Source: Gammaproteobacteria bacterium (GTDB taxonomy: Bacteria > Pseudomonadota > Gammaproteobacteria > Burkholderiales > Burkholderiaceae_C). From it: a stretch of DNA of 64,000 bases. The stretch is taken from the NCBI GenBank assembly GCA_018828125.1, contig JAHJWB010000021.1:1-64000 (forward strand), given 5' to 3'. Positions within the stretch are counted from its first letter, which is position 1. Each line of letters begins with the position of its first letter. Below are positions 18,933 through 28,446 of this stretch, one piece after another. Position numbers and translations under genes: made by a program. The notes beneath the pieces are model-generated. The model did not search any database. It saw only the letters and a program-made list of their open reading frames with translations, and was not told the DNA's origin.

Positions 18933-18998
18933 GAACAAAAAGGAACTTGTTAAGGGTAAACGTTGATTCAATACGATCAAAAAAGAACAAAAATGAAC
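18933..18998. promoter_or_regulatory. paired direct repeats, candidate GlpR operators
   Basis: GAACAAAAAGGAAC (18933-18946) and GAACAAAAATGAAC (18985-18998) differ at one position and start 52 bp apart, about five helical turns. They lie in the AT-rich gap between divergent glpR and glpS. DeoR-family proteins commonly use repeated half-sites; binding by GlpR is inferred. Confidence 0.55.
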
Positions 18999-19108
18999 GC
19001 AATCGAAAGCGAGAGGGCTTAGCTGTGAGCACCGTGGAATGCACCTCGGGACACAGCGGCAAAAAGGTTACACACAGCCCGGGGGGGCGACAAAGAAAGG
19101 CAAGCGTG

Positions 19109-20200
19109 ATGCAGCTGGCACTAGACAGCATCAGCAAAAAGGTCGGGCCTGAGACCTGGCTCCATGACATGAGCCTGGCGCTGCACAGCGGCGCCGTCAC
19201 GGTGCTGCTGGGCGCCACCCAGGCGGGCAAGACCAGCCTGATGCGCATCATGGCGGGGCTGGATACGCCCACTGCGGGCACGGTCAAAGTGGATGGTGTG
19301 GATGTGACCGGCATGCCCGTGCGCGAACGTAACGTGGCCATGGTGTACCAGCAGTTCATCAACTACCCCTCCATGAAGGTGGCGGCCAACATTGCGTCGC
19401 CCCTGAAGCTGCGCGGCGAAAAGAACATCGACACCCGGGTGCGCGAGATTGCCAGCCGCCTGCACATCGACATGTTTCTGGACCGCTACCCAGCCGAGCT
19501 GTCGGGCGGCCAGCAGCAGCGCGTGGCGCTGGCGCGTGCCCTGGCCAAGGGCGCGCCGCTGATGCTGCTGGACGAACCCTTGGTGAACCTGGACTACAAG
19601 CTGCGCGAGGAATTGCGCGAAGAGCTGACCCAGCTGTTCGCCGCAGGGCAGTCCACCGTGGTGTACGCAACAACGGAGCCGGGCGAGGCCTTGCTCCTGG
19701 GGGGCTACACCGCCGTGCTCGACGAAGGTCAATTGCTGCAATACGGCCCCACGGCCGAGGTGTTCCATGCGCCCAACTCACTGCGCGTGGCGCGGGCCTT
19801 CAGCGACCCGCCGATGAACCTGATTGCTGCCTCCGCTGCAGCGCAAGGTGTGCAGCTGCAAGGTGGCGTGCCATTGGCCATTCCGTTGCCTCCAGGTGCG
19901 TCCGTCGCGGGCGCGCTCACCGTGGGCGTGCGTGCCAGTGCGCTCCGGGTGCATGCGCGCGCCGGCGATGTGAGCGTGAGTGGCACTGTGGAGCTGGCCG
20001 AGATTTCGGGCTCCGACACCTTCGTGCATGCCACCACCCCCTGGGGTGAACTGGTGGCGCAGCTCACCGGGGTGCATTACTTTGAACTGGGCACCGCTAT
20101 CACGCTGCACCTGGACCCGGCGCATGCGTATGTGTTTGGCTCCGACGGTGCATTGGTGTGGGCGCCTGCGCGACAACTCGCCACACAAGGAGGGCGTTGA
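19109..20200 (+). CDS. glpS: glycerol ABC transporter ATP-binding subunit GlpS
   Basis: First nucleotide-binding subunit of the glycerol importer (glpSTPQUV type known from Rhizobium leguminosarum). 363 residues from the ATG at 19109. Walker A GATQAGKT (35-42), Q-loop VYQQF, canonical signature LSGGQ (131-135), Walker B LMLLDE (151-156). The H-loop is changed: the position of the switch histidine is Thr189 (VVYATTE in place of IYVTHD). A C-terminal TOBE-like domain follows residue 240. One nucleotide separates it from glpT. Missing H-loop here and degenerate signature in GlpT suggest one working ATP site per dimer. Confidence 0.9.
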   Translation: MQLALDSISKKVGPETWLHDMSLALHSGAVTVLLGATQAGKTSLMRIMAGLDTPTAGTVKVDGVDVTGMPVRERNVAMVYQQFINYPSMKVAANIASPLKLRGEKNIDTRVREIASRLHIDMFLDRYPAELSGGQQQRVALARALAKGAPLMLLDEPLVNLDYKLREELREELTQLFAAGQSTVVYATTEPGEALLLGGYTAVLDEGQLLQYGPTAEVFHAPNSLRVARAFSDPPMNLIAASAAAQGVQLQGGVPLAIPLPPGASVAGALTVGVRASALRVHARAGDVSVSGTVELAEISGSDTFVHATTPWGELVAQLTGVHYFELGTAITLHLDPAHAYVFGSDGALVWAPARQLATQGGR

Positions 20201-20201
20201 G

Positions 20202-21278
20202 ATGGCGCGCATTAGCTTGGATCTCGCGCATTCGTACAAGTCGAATCCGCAGCAAGACAGCGACTACGCGCTGCTGCCCCTGAAGATGGAGTTCGAGGAC
20301 GGCGGCGCCTACGCGCTGCTCGGCCCCTCGGGCTGTGGCAAAACCACCATGCTCAACATCATGTCGGGCCTGCTGGTGCCATCCCACGGCAAGGTGCTGT
20401 TTGACGGCCGCGACGTGACGCGCGCCAGCCCGCAAGAGCGCAACATTGCGCAGGTGTTCCAGTTCCCCGTTATCTACGACACCATGACGGTGGCCGAGAA
20501 CCTGGCGTTCCCGCTGAAGAACCGCAAGGTGCCCGAAGACCAGATCAAACAGCGTGTGGGTGTGATTGCCGAGATGCTGGAGATGAGCCACCAGCTGAAC
20601 CTGCGCGCCGCGGGGCTGTCGGCCGACCAGAAACAGAAGATATCGCTGGGCCGTGGCTTGGTGCGTTCGGACGTGGCGGCGGTGCTGTTCGACGAGCCGC
20701 TCACCGTGATCGACCCGCACCTGAAGTGGCAGCTGCGCCGCAAGCTCAAGCAGATTCACCACGAGCTCAAGCTCACGTTGATCTACGTGACGCACGACCA
20801 GGTGGAGGCGCTGACTTTTGCCGACCAAGTGGTGGTGATGACGCGTGGCCGCGCGGTTCAAGTGGGCTCTGCTGACGCGCTGTTCGAGCGTCCCGCGCAC
20901 GTGTTTGTGGGTCACTTCATCGGCTCTCCGGGCATGAATTTCTTGCCCGCGCAGCGGGATGGCGTCGCGCTGTCGGTGGCCGGGCATCGCATGGCGCTCC
21001 CGGCGCAGCGGGGCTTGCCCGACGGGGCGCTGCAGGTGGGCATACGGCCCGAATACCTGGCGCTGGCCCAGCCAGACCAAGCGGGCGCTCTGCCCTGCAC
21101 GGTGTCGCAGGTGCAGGACATCGGCACCTACCTGATGCTGACGGCCAAGGTGGGAGAACACACGCTCAAGGCGCGCTTCAGCCCTGAAACACGGCTTCCT
21201 TCCGCAGGGGATTCCGTCTGGTTGCAGGTACTCGGTGAGCACACCTGCTTCTATCAAAACGAGGAGCTCTTGCCATGA
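20202..21278 (+). CDS. glpT: glycerol ABC transporter ATP-binding subunit GlpT
   Basis: Second ATPase subunit of the glycerol importer, not the MFS GlpT of E. coli. 358 residues from the ATG at 20202. Walker A GPSGCGKT (41-48), Walker B VLFDE (161-165) and switch His198 (IYVTHDQ) are intact; the signature is degenerate, LSADQ (139-143) instead of LSGGQ. TOBE-like domain at the C-terminus (about 245-350). Its stop overlaps the glpP start (ATGA). It pairs with GlpS, which has the reverse defect. Confidence 0.9.
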   Translation: MARISLDLAHSYKSNPQQDSDYALLPLKMEFEDGGAYALLGPSGCGKTTMLNIMSGLLVPSHGKVLFDGRDVTRASPQERNIAQVFQFPVIYDTMTVAENLAFPLKNRKVPEDQIKQRVGVIAEMLEMSHQLNLRAAGLSADQKQKISLGRGLVRSDVAAVLFDEPLTVIDPHLKWQLRRKLKQIHHELKLTLIYVTHDQVEALTFADQVVVMTRGRAVQVGSADALFERPAHVFVGHFIGSPGMNFLPAQRDGVALSVAGHRMALPAQRGLPDGALQVGIRPEYLALAQPDQAGALPCTVSQVQDIGTYLMLTAKVGEHTLKARFSPETRLPSAGDSVWLQVLGEHTCFYQNEELLP

Positions 21279-22171
21279 GCACAACAACAAAACCGGTGAA
21301 CCAGAAGGCGTGGTTCCTGATCCTGCCGGTCATCATCTGCGTCGCCTTTTCGGCCATCGTGCCGCTGATGACGGTGGTCAATTATTCGGTGCAAGACATC
21401 ATCTCGCCCGAACGCCGCGTGTTTGTCGGCACCGAATGGTTTGCCGCCGTGATGCGCGACGAAGAGCTGCACGCCGCGTTGTGGCGCCAGATCACGTTCT
21501 CGCTGGCCGTGTTGGCGGTGGAGATTCCGCTGGGAATCCTGCTTGCGTTGTCGATGCCTGCGCAGGGGTGGAAGTCTTCCGCCGTGCTGGTGGTGGTGGC
21601 GCTGTCCCTGCTGATCCCCTGGAACGTGGTGGGCACCATCTGGCAGATCTATGGCCGCGCCGACATTGGCTTGATGGGCCGCCTGCTGCAGGAGGCGGGT
21701 ATCGAATACAGTTACACCGGTAACGCCACCCAGGCGTGGTTGACCGTACTGCTGATGGATGTGTGGCACTGGACGCCGCTGGTCGCGCTGCTGGCGTTTG
21801 CCGGGCTGCGTTCCATCCCGGACGCGTACTACCAGGCGGCCCGCATTGACGGCGCCAGCAAATTTGCGGTGTTCCGCTACATCCAGCTGCCCAAGATGCG
21901 CGGCGTGCTGATGATCGCCGTGCTGTTGCGCTTCATGGACAGTTTCATGATCTACACAGAGCCGTTTGTGCTGACGGGCGGTGGGCCGGGCAACGCCACC
22001 ACCTTCCTCAGCCAGTACCTCACGACCAAGGCCGTGGGCCAGTTCGACCTGGGGCCTGCCGCGGCGTTCTCGCTGATCTATTTCTTCATCATCCTGCTGC
22101 TGTGTTTCATCCTCTACAACTGGATGCAGCGCGTGGGCACTGCCAGCAACGAAGGGGCCGGCCATGAATGA
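21275..22171 (+). CDS. glpP: glycerol ABC transporter permease GlpP
   Basis: Inner-membrane permease of the binding-protein-dependent type, 298 residues with about six helices. The EAA loop for ATPase docking is visible (YYQAARIDGASKFAVFRYIQ). N-terminus MSTTTKPVNQKAWFLILPV. Overlaps glpT by 4 nt and glpQ by 8 nt, showing tight co-translation of the transporter subunits. Confidence 0.93.
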   Translation: MSTTTKPVNQKAWFLILPVIICVAFSAIVPLMTVVNYSVQDIISPERRVFVGTEWFAAVMRDEELHAALWRQITFSLAVLAVEIPLGILLALSMPAQGWKSSAVLVVVALSLLIPWNVVGTIWQIYGRADIGLMGRLLQEAGIEYSYTGNATQAWLTVLLMDVWHWTPLVALLAFAGLRSIPDAYYQAARIDGASKFAVFRYIQLPKMRGVLMIAVLLRFMDSFMIYTEPFVLTGGGPGNATTFLSQYLTTKAVGQFDLGPAAAFSLIYFFIILLLCFILYNWMQRVGTASNEGAGHE

Positions 22172-22976
22172 AAAGCGCTTTCACAAACGGTCGATTTTCC
22201 TCGTCGCTTATCTGATCTTTGCCGTGTTGCCCATCTACTGGATGGTCAACATGAGCTTCAAGACCAATGCGGAGATCCTGTCGACGTTCTCGTTCTTCCC
22301 GCAGAACTTCACGTGGGACAACTACAAGACCATCTTCACCGACGAGTCCTGGTATTCGGGCTACATCAACAGCCTGATCTACGTGGCCATCAACACGGTG
22401 ATCTCGCTCACGGTGGCGCTGCCCGCAGCGTACGCGTTCAGCCGGTACCAGTTTCTGGGCGACAAGCATGTTTTCTTCTGGTTGCTGACCAACCGCATGA
22501 CGCCGCCTGCCGTGTTTCTGTTGCCGTTCTTCCAGCTGTACACCACGGTGGGGCTGATGGACACGCACATTGCCGTGGCGCTGGCGCACCTGTTGTTCAA
22601 CGTGCCGCTGGCGGTGTGGATTCTGGAAGGTTTCATGAGCGGTATCCCGCGCGAAATCGACGAAACCGCTTACATCGATGGCTACAGCTTTCCACGCTTT
22701 TTCATCAAGATTTTTCTGCCCCTCATCAAAGCGGGCGTGGGCGTGGCGGCCTTCTTCTGCTTCATGTTCAGCTGGGTGGAGTTGTTGCTGGCCCGCACGC
22801 TGACCAGTGTGAACGCCAAACCCATCGTGGCCACGATGACGCGCACGGTGAGCGCGTCCGGCATGGACTGGGCGACGCTGGCTGCGGCTGGGGTCCTGAC
22901 CATCGTCCCTGGCGCCATCGTGATCTGGTTTGTTCGCCACTACATCGCAAAAGGCTTTGCGATGGGTCGGGTTTGA
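22164..22976 (+). CDS. glpQ: glycerol ABC transporter permease GlpQ
   Basis: Second permease of the glycerol importer (not the phosphodiesterase GlpQ). 270 residues, about six helices, MalG-like. EAA loop at IPREIDETAYIDGYSFPRFF. Overlaps glpP by 8 nt and is followed after 12 nt by the DUF2160 gene. Confidence 0.92.
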   Translation: MNEKRFHKRSIFLVAYLIFAVLPIYWMVNMSFKTNAEILSTFSFFPQNFTWDNYKTIFTDESWYSGYINSLIYVAINTVISLTVALPAAYAFSRYQFLGDKHVFFWLLTNRMTPPAVFLLPFFQLYTTVGLMDTHIAVALAHLLFNVPLAVWILEGFMSGIPREIDETAYIDGYSFPRFFIKIFLPLIKAGVGVAAFFCFMFSWVELLLARTLTSVNAKPIVATMTRTVSASGMDWATLAAAGVLTIVPGAIVIWFVRHYIAKGFAMGRV

Positions 22977-22988
22977 GGAGGCTGCGAA

Positions 22989-23297
22989 ATGTTTGATTGG
23001 ATGGCCTGGACGCTGCCCGTGGCAGTGTTTTTTATCTGCATCGTGCTGATTCTGGTTGGCATGACGGTGTGGGAGATCAAATCGCCCACCGTGATGCGCA
23101 AAGGTTTTTTGCCGCTTGCGACCACGCGGGGCGACCGCCTGTTCATCGGGCTGCTGTCTGCGGCCTATGTGAACCTTATTTTTGTCGGTATCAGCGGCAA
23201 GCTGGCCCAGTGGTTCAGTCTGGACGCTGACCCATCGATCTGGATCAGCTTTGTGCTGTCGATGGCGGTGCTGGCCCTGGTGATGCGCAAGGGTTGA
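22989..23297 (+). CDS. DUF2160 membrane protein of the glycerol transporter operon (GlpU)
   Basis: 102 residues with three predicted helices (ALPVAVFFICIVLILVG-like segment, LFIGLLSAAYVNLIFVG, IWISFVLSMAVLALVM). The DUF2160 family occurs almost only between the permease and binding-protein genes of this transporter type and corresponds to GlpU. Its role is unknown; an accessory or stabilising membrane subunit is possible. A repeat element separates it from glpV. Confidence 0.85.
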   Translation: MFDWMAWTLPVAVFFICIVLILVGMTVWEIKSPTVMRKGFLPLATTRGDRLFIGLLSAAYVNLIFVGISGKLAQWFSLDADPSIWISFVLSMAVLALVMRKG

Positions 23298-23317
23298 CAG
23301 GATGCAAGTACCAAAAA

Positions 23318-23402
23318 GATAGCTGCTAGCGTTTGATAGATAAGGCTTTCAAATTGAAATTTATTTAAAACGTAGCAGCAGCAAGCGCTTGCAGCTATTG
23401 TT
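23318..23402. repeat. dispersed palindromic repeat between DUF2160 gene and glpV
   Basis: GATAGCTGCTAGCGTTTGAT near 23320 pairs with AGCAAGCGCTTGCAGCTATT near 23380 across an AT-rich centre, so ATAGCTGC and GCAGCTAT form the outer stem. Diverged member of the AGCGCTT family. Located inside the glp operon, it could protect the upstream mRNA or damp read-through into glpV; that is inference. Confidence 0.6.
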
Positions 23403-23483
23403 TTTGATGATGACAAGCGCCGGTCCGATTTCCCCCAGGGCCGGTGTTCATCCACCACGGGGGTTCCATCTGAGGAGACAACA

Positions 23484-25217
23484 ATGAAGATGCAGTTCAC
23501 GGCGATCGCATTCGCCGCCGCAACCCTGGCTTTGGGGCAGGCCGCATGGGCGGGCGAGGCCGAGGCCAAGAAGTGGATCGACAGTGAGTTCCAGCCATCC
23601 ACGCTGAGCAAAGACCAGCAGATGGCCGAGATGAAGTGGTTCATCGATGCAGCCAAGAAACTCCAGGGCAAGGGTGTCAAGGAGATTTCGGTGGTGTCGG
23701 AAACCATCACCACGCACGAGTACGAATCGAAGACACTGGCCAAGGCGTTCGAGGAAATCACGGGCATCAAGGTCAAGCACGACCTGATCCAGGAAGGCGA
23801 CGTGGTCGAGAAGCTGCAGACCTCCATGCAGTCGGGCAAGTCGATTTATGACGGCTGGATCTCGGACTCGGACCTGATCGGCACGCACTACCGCTACGGC
23901 AAGATTCTGAACCTGACCGACTACATGGGCGCTGCGGGCAAGGAATGGACCAACCCCGGTATCGACGTCAAGGACTACATCGGCACCAAGTTCACCACGG
24001 CGCCCGATGGCAAGCTCTACCAGTTGCCCGATCAGCAGTTCGCCAACCTGTACTGGTTCCGCGCCGACCTGTTCGACCGCAAGGACATCAAGGACAAGTT
24101 CAAGGCCAAATACGGCTACGACCTGGGCGTGCCGCTGAACTGGTCTGCCTATGAAGACATCGCCGAGTTCTTCACCAACGACGTGAAGACCATCGACGGC
24201 AAGGCCATTTATGGCCACATGGATTACGGCAAGAAGGATCCATCGCTGGGCTGGCGCTTCACCGATGCCTGGCTGTCGATGGCCGGCACGGCCGACATCG
24301 GCGCGCCCAACGGCCTGCCGATTGACGAGTGGGGCATTCGCGTGGCCGACGACAAGTGCACGCCCGTGGGCGCATCCGTGTCGCGCGGTGGCGCCACCAA
24401 TTCGCCCGCTGCCGTCTACGCGCTCACCAAGTATGTGGACTGGATGAAGAAGTACGCGCCCAAGGAAGCCACTGGCATGACCTTCGGCGAAGCGGGCCCT
24501 GTGCCGGCCCAGGGCCAGATCGCGCAGCAGATCTTCTGGTACACCGCCTTCACGGCCGACATGACCAAGCCCGGTCTGCCGGTGGTGAATGCCGACGGCA
24601 CCCCCAAGTGGCGCATGGCCCCCGGCCCCAACGGCCCGTACTGGAAGCAGGGCATGCAGAACGGCTACCAGGACGTGGGCAGCTGGACCTTCTTCAAGGA
24701 CCATGATGCCAACAAGACGGCGGCCGCCTGGCTCTACGCGCAGTTCGTGACCGCCAAGACTACTTCCTTGAAGAAGACGCTGGTGGGTCTGACCCCAATC
24801 CGTGAGTCCGACATCCAGTCCAAGGCCATGACCGATGCAGCGCCCAAGCTCGGTGGTTTGGTCGAGTTCTACCGCAGCCCTGCCCGCGTCGCCTGGTCGC
24901 CCACCGGCACCAACGTGCCCGATTACCCCAAGCTGGCCCAGTTGTGGTGGAAGAACGTGGCCCAGGCTGTGACGGGTGAAAAGACGCCCCAGGGCGCCAT
25001 GGACACGCTGGCCGATGAAATGGACCAGGTCATGGCCCGTCTGGAGCGCGCCGGCATGGCCCACTGCGCCCCCAAGCTCAACAAGAAGGAAGACCCCAAG
25101 AAATGGCTGTCTGACAAGCAGGCCCCCTGGGCCAAGCTGGCCAACGAAAAGCCCAAGGGCGAAACCATTGCCTACGACAAGCTGCTGCAAGCCTGGAAGG
25201 ACGGCAAGGCACGTTGA
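23484..25217 (+). CDS. glpV: periplasmic glycerol-binding protein GlpV
   Basis: Extracellular solute-binding protein family 1, 577 residues, unusually long as known for GlpV. Signal peptide MKMQFTAIAFAAATLALGQA with cleavage after AWA; no lipobox cysteine, so it should be soluble in the periplasm. Start supported by GGAGACAAC just upstream. Delivers glycerol to GlpPQ. Followed by a strong terminator at 25253-25289, so glpD has its own start of transcription or depends on read-through. Confidence 0.93.
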   Translation: MKMQFTAIAFAAATLALGQAAWAGEAEAKKWIDSEFQPSTLSKDQQMAEMKWFIDAAKKLQGKGVKEISVVSETITTHEYESKTLAKAFEEITGIKVKHDLIQEGDVVEKLQTSMQSGKSIYDGWISDSDLIGTHYRYGKILNLTDYMGAAGKEWTNPGIDVKDYIGTKFTTAPDGKLYQLPDQQFANLYWFRADLFDRKDIKDKFKAKYGYDLGVPLNWSAYEDIAEFFTNDVKTIDGKAIYGHMDYGKKDPSLGWRFTDAWLSMAGTADIGAPNGLPIDEWGIRVADDKCTPVGASVSRGGATNSPAAVYALTKYVDWMKKYAPKEATGMTFGEAGPVPAQGQIAQQIFWYTAFTADMTKPGLPVVNADGTPKWRMAPGPNGPYWKQGMQNGYQDVGSWTFFKDHDANKTAAAWLYAQFVTAKTTSLKKTLVGLTPIRESDIQSKAMTDAAPKLGGLVEFYRSPARVAWSPTGTNVPDYPKLAQLWWKNVAQAVTGEKTPQGAMDTLADEMDQVMARLERAGMAHCAPKLNKKEDPKKWLSDKQAPWAKLANEKPKGETIAYDKLLQAWKDGKAR

Positions 25218-25252
25218 TGTCTCTCTGACTGTTGCGTTGTGACAGTTCTTTC

Positions 25253-25289
25253 GGCAGCCCGGACCCATAAGGTCTCTGGCTGCCTTTTT
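25253..25289 (+). terminator. rho-independent terminator after glpV
   Basis: GGCAGCC (25253-25259) pairs with GGCTGCC (25278-25284); an inner GACC/GGTC stem (25262-25265 and 25271-25274) encloses loop CATAA. TTTTT follows directly (25285-25289). Confidence 0.88.
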
Positions 25290-25402
25290 CGCTCCAGTTC
25301 GTCCTCGGCCCCTGGGGGGCGCGGGCGGATCTCATTCCGGAAATGTCAACAATTACAGGGTAAACCCTTAAATTGCTGCCCCGCCCATGGACAATCCCTC
25401 CC

Positions 25403-26995
25403 ATGACCACAGCCTCTGCTCCCCTCCCTACCCGGCGTGCCGACCTTTTGGCCCGCCTTGCCCAACCTCACCAATATGACCTTGCCGTGATTGGCGGTGG
25501 TGCGACCGGCCTGGGGGTGGCAGTGGATGCGGCCGCGCGGGGTTTCAGTGTGGTTCTGGTGGATTCGCACGACTTTGCCAAAGGTACCTCGTCGCGCGCC
25601 ACGAAGCTGGTGCATGGCGGTGTGCGTTATTTGGCCCAAGGCAACATCGCACTGGTGCGGGAAGCGCTGCACGAGCGCACCACCTTGCTGAACAACGCGC
25701 CCCATTTGGCGCAACCGCTGCCGTTTGTCATGCCGTCGTACCGGTTCTGGGAGACACCGTTCTACGGCATCGGGCTCAAGATGTACGACGCCCTGGCGGG
25801 CAAAGCCGGGCTGGGTGCTACTGAATTCCTGGGCCGGGCGCGCACGCTGGCGTGCCTGCCAACGGCCCGTGCGGATGGCCTCAAGGGGGGCGTCAAATAC
25901 TGGGACGGCCAGTTTGACGATGCGCGCCTAGCCTTGGCGTTGGCGCGCACGGCCGCCAGCCTGGGAGCCTTGGTGATGAACTACTGCCCCGCCAAGGCGC
26001 TCGTGCACGAGGGCGGAAAAGTTGCAGGTTTTGTGTGTGAAGACACAGATAGCGGCCAGCAGTTCACAGTGCGCGCCCGCACGGTGGTCAATGCCACGGG
26101 TGTTTGGGTGGACACCTTGCGCCAGATGGATGGTGAGGCCATCGGACGTCCCGTCAAACCCATCGTGGCGCCGAGCCAAGGCGTCCACATCGTGGTGGAC
26201 CGCGAATTTCTGCCCTCTGACCATGCGCTGATGGTGCCCAAAACGGCCGATGGACGTGTTCTGTTTGCCGTGCCATGGCTCGGAAAACTTATCCTGGGCA
26301 CCACCGACAGCCCGCGGCAGGACATCGTGCGGGAGCCGCAGCCATTCAGTGAAGAAGTCAAATTCATTCTGGAAGAGTCGGCGCGCTACCTCACCCGCGC
26401 GCCCAAGGTCGCAGATATCCGCAGCATCTGGGTCGGCTTGCGCCCCCTGGTGAAACCGCAGGATGACGACGGCGACAACACCAAGAGCCTCAGTCGGGAG
26501 CACACCGTGCTGGCTAGCCGCAGTGGCTTGGTGACCGTTACGGGTGGGAAATGGACCACGTACCGTGCGATGGCAGAGGATGTGTTGCAAAAATGCTTCA
26601 GCACCGGTTTGCTTCCGGAAAAACCAGCAGGTGCCACGAACCGTCTGCCCTTGGTGGGCACCCCGAAAGAAGCGGTAACGCACCGGATCAGCGATGCGCA
26701 GGGCCTCCACTCCTACGGTAGCGATGCCGCTGCGGTGCTGGGCATCCCCGGGGCGCAGACCGATTTGGGTGGGGGGCTCACCGTTGCCATGGTGAGGTTC
26801 GCTGCCCGCTATGAATATGCCTGCACAGTGGAGGATGTGTTGGCGCGCCGTTCCCGTATGTTGTTCCTGGATGCCCGCCAAGCGATTGCCTTGGCGCCCG
26901 CCGTTGCAGAGGTTTTACGCGAAGAGCTGGGAGCGGACCCGCACCTGGACGCCTTTCTGGCGTTGGCGCAACAGTATTTGCACGTGCCCGCGTGA
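25403..26995 (+). CDS. glpD: aerobic glycerol-3-phosphate dehydrogenase
   Basis: FAD-dependent, membrane-associated oxidation of glycerol-3-phosphate to dihydroxyacetone phosphate with electrons going to ubiquinone. 530 residues from the ATG at 25403 (MTTASAPLPT). FAD-binding motif LAVIGGGATGLGVAVDAA, then GTSSRATKLVHGGVRYL typical of GlpD, and the C-terminal DAO domain (YEYACTVEDVLARRSRMLFL). Completes the glycerol pathway with GlpK and the transporter. The ribosomal cluster starts 195 nt downstream. Confidence 0.95.
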   Translation: MTTASAPLPTRRADLLARLAQPHQYDLAVIGGGATGLGVAVDAAARGFSVVLVDSHDFAKGTSSRATKLVHGGVRYLAQGNIALVREALHERTTLLNNAPHLAQPLPFVMPSYRFWETPFYGIGLKMYDALAGKAGLGATEFLGRARTLACLPTARADGLKGGVKYWDGQFDDARLALALARTAASLGALVMNYCPAKALVHEGGKVAGFVCEDTDSGQQFTVRARTVVNATGVWVDTLRQMDGEAIGRPVKPIVAPSQGVHIVVDREFLPSDHALMVPKTADGRVLFAVPWLGKLILGTTDSPRQDIVREPQPFSEEVKFILEESARYLTRAPKVADIRSIWVGLRPLVKPQDDDGDNTKSLSREHTVLASRSGLVTVTGGKWTTYRAMAEDVLQKCFSTGLLPEKPAGATNRLPLVGTPKEAVTHRISDAQGLHSYGSDAAAVLGIPGAQTDLGGGLTVAMVRFAARYEYACTVEDVLARRSRMLFLDARQAIALAPAVAEVLREELGADPHLDAFLALAQQYLHVPA

Positions 26996-27003
26996 TGGAG
27001 TGC

Positions 27004-27032
27004 TTGACTTCCCAAAAGCTTTTGGCAATAAT
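27004..27032 (+). promoter_or_regulatory. predicted sigma-70 promoter of the rplN operon
   Basis: TTGACT (27004-27009), 17-bp spacer, AATAAT (27027-27032), 158 nt upstream of rplN. The spacer holds the palindrome CCAAAAGCTTTTGG. The leader from about 27040 to 27190 has no gene. The site explains how rplN is expressed although the S10 operon is not upstream. Confidence 0.6.
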
Positions 27033-27190
27033 CGAGGGCTTCGCGTTTCCTACGTGAAGTTTCTGCCCAGCGGGAAGTGCTGCAAATGGTTTGCGGTGCG
27101 GACGACGGGCCCAAGACTGACTGGCTGATCTGCAGCCCTTGAGAAGTTCTCTGGGGCCGTGGTCTTCTGGTGCAAGTTGGGAATATTGAA

Positions 27191-27559
27191 ATGATCCAGA
27201 CAGAATCTCGGTTAGAGGTTGCCGACAATACCGGCGCCAAGTCCGTCCTTTGCATCAAGGTGCTGGGTGGCTCGAAGCGTCGTTATGCAAGCGTTGGCGA
27301 CATCATCAAAGTGAGCATCAAAGAAGCCGCTCCACGTGGCCGCGTCAAAAAAGGCGAGGTTTACAGTGCAGTGGTGGTTCGCACCGCAAAGGGTATCCGC
27401 CGCGGTGACGGCTCGCTCGTCAAATTCGACGGCAACGCAGCAGTGTTGCTGAATGCAAAGTTGGAGCCTATCGGCACCCGCATCTTTGGACCCGTGACGC
27501 GTGAACTGCGTACCGAGAAGTTCATGAAGATCGTGTCGCTGGCTCCTGAAGTTCTCTAA
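27191..27559 (+). CDS. rplN: 50S ribosomal protein L14
   Basis: 122 residues, full length ([20 protein letters not shown]...). Binds 23S rRNA and forms an inter-subunit bridge. Start at 27191 gives the conserved N-terminus. First gene of the spc block here: rpsQ, its normal upstream neighbour, is replaced by glpD. Confidence 0.98.
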   Translation: MIQTESRLEVADNTGAKSVLCIKVLGGSKRRYASVGDIIKVSIKEAAPRGRVKKGEVYSAVVVRTAKGIRRGDGSLVKFDGNAAVLLNAKLEPIGTRIFGPVTRELRTEKFMKIVSLAPEVL

Positions 27560-27568
27560 GGACGCGCC

Positions 27569-27889
27569 ATGAACAAGATTCGCAAGGGCGACGAAGTCAT
27601 CGTGCTGACCGGCCGTGACAAGGGCAAGCGCGGCACGGTGTCGCTGCGCAAGGATGACTCGTATGTGGTCATCGATGGCATCAATCTGGTCAAGAAGCAT
27701 GCCAAGCCAAACCCCATGAAGGGTACGACTGGCGGCATCGTTGAAAAGTCCATGCCAATTCATCAGTCCAACGTGGCCATCTTCAATGCCGCTACGGGCA
27801 AGGCTGATCGCGTGGGCATCAAGGTGCAAGCTGACGGTTCGCGCGTTCGCGTGTTCAAGTCCAGCGGCGCTGAAATCAAGGCGGCCTAA
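27569..27889 (+). CDS. rplX: 50S ribosomal protein L24
   Basis: 106 residues with the N-terminal KOW motif ([20 protein letters not shown]). Assembly initiator protein for the 50S subunit. Ten nucleotides behind rplN, in the standard order. Confidence 0.98.
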   Translation: MNKIRKGDEVIVLTGRDKGKRGTVSLRKDDSYVVIDGINLVKKHAKPNPMKGTTGGIVEKSMPIHQSNVAIFNAATGKADRVGIKVQADGSRVRVFKSSGAEIKAA

Positions 27890-27898
27890 GGGGCAAAC

Positions 27899-28438
27899 AT
27901 GGCACGACTCCAAGAAATTTACCGCGACAAGATCGCTCCCGAACTGATCAAGCAGTTTGGCTATACCTCGCCCATGCAGGTTCCTCGTCTGACCAAGATC
28001 ACCCTGAATATGGGCGTGAGCGAGGCAGTCTCGGACAAGAAGGTGATGGACAACGCTGTGGCTGACCTGACCAAGATTGCTGGTCAGAAGCCTGTGGTGA
28101 CCAAGGCCAAGAAGGCTATCGCTGGTTTCAAGATCCGCGAAGGCCAGGCGATTGGTTGCATGGTCACGCTGCGCGGCGTGCAGATGTATGAGTTCCTGGA
28201 CCGTTTTGTGACAGTGGCTTTGCCTCGCGTCCGTGACTTCCGTGGTATCTCTGGTCGCGCTTTCGACGGCCGTGGTAACTACAACGTCGGCGTTAAAGAG
28301 CAGATCATTTTCCCTGAAATTGAGTACGACAAGGTTGACGCTCTGCGCGGTCTCAATATCAGCATCACCACGACGGCCCAGACCGACGAAGAAGCCAAGG
28401 CGCTTCTCGCTGGCTTCCGTTTCCCGTTCAAGAACTGA
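27899..28438 (+). CDS. rplE: 50S ribosomal protein L5
   Basis: 179 residues ([20 protein letters not shown]). Binds 5S rRNA and contacts the P-site tRNA. Conserved [16 protein letters not shown] and [15 protein letters not shown] segments. Standard spc order, 9 nt from rplX. Confidence 0.98.
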   Translation: MARLQEIYRDKIAPELIKQFGYTSPMQVPRLTKITLNMGVSEAVSDKKVMDNAVADLTKIAGQKPVVTKAKKAIAGFKIREGQAIGCMVTLRGVQMYEFLDRFVTVALPRVRDFRGISGRAFDGRGNYNVGVKEQIIFPEIEYDKVDALRGLNISITTTAQTDEEAKALLAGFRFPFKN

Positions 28439-28446
28439 GGCGAAGC

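Noticed and set aside
18885..18980. ATG at 18980 as glpR start
   Set aside because: It would add 32 residues unlike DeoR proteins, coded by the AT-rich operator zone; the GTG at 18884 gives the usual length.
23448..25268. 606-codon open frame antisense to glpV
   Set aside because: Composition follows the GC-rich third positions of glpV; no recognisable domain, while glpV has a signal peptide, RBS and terminator.
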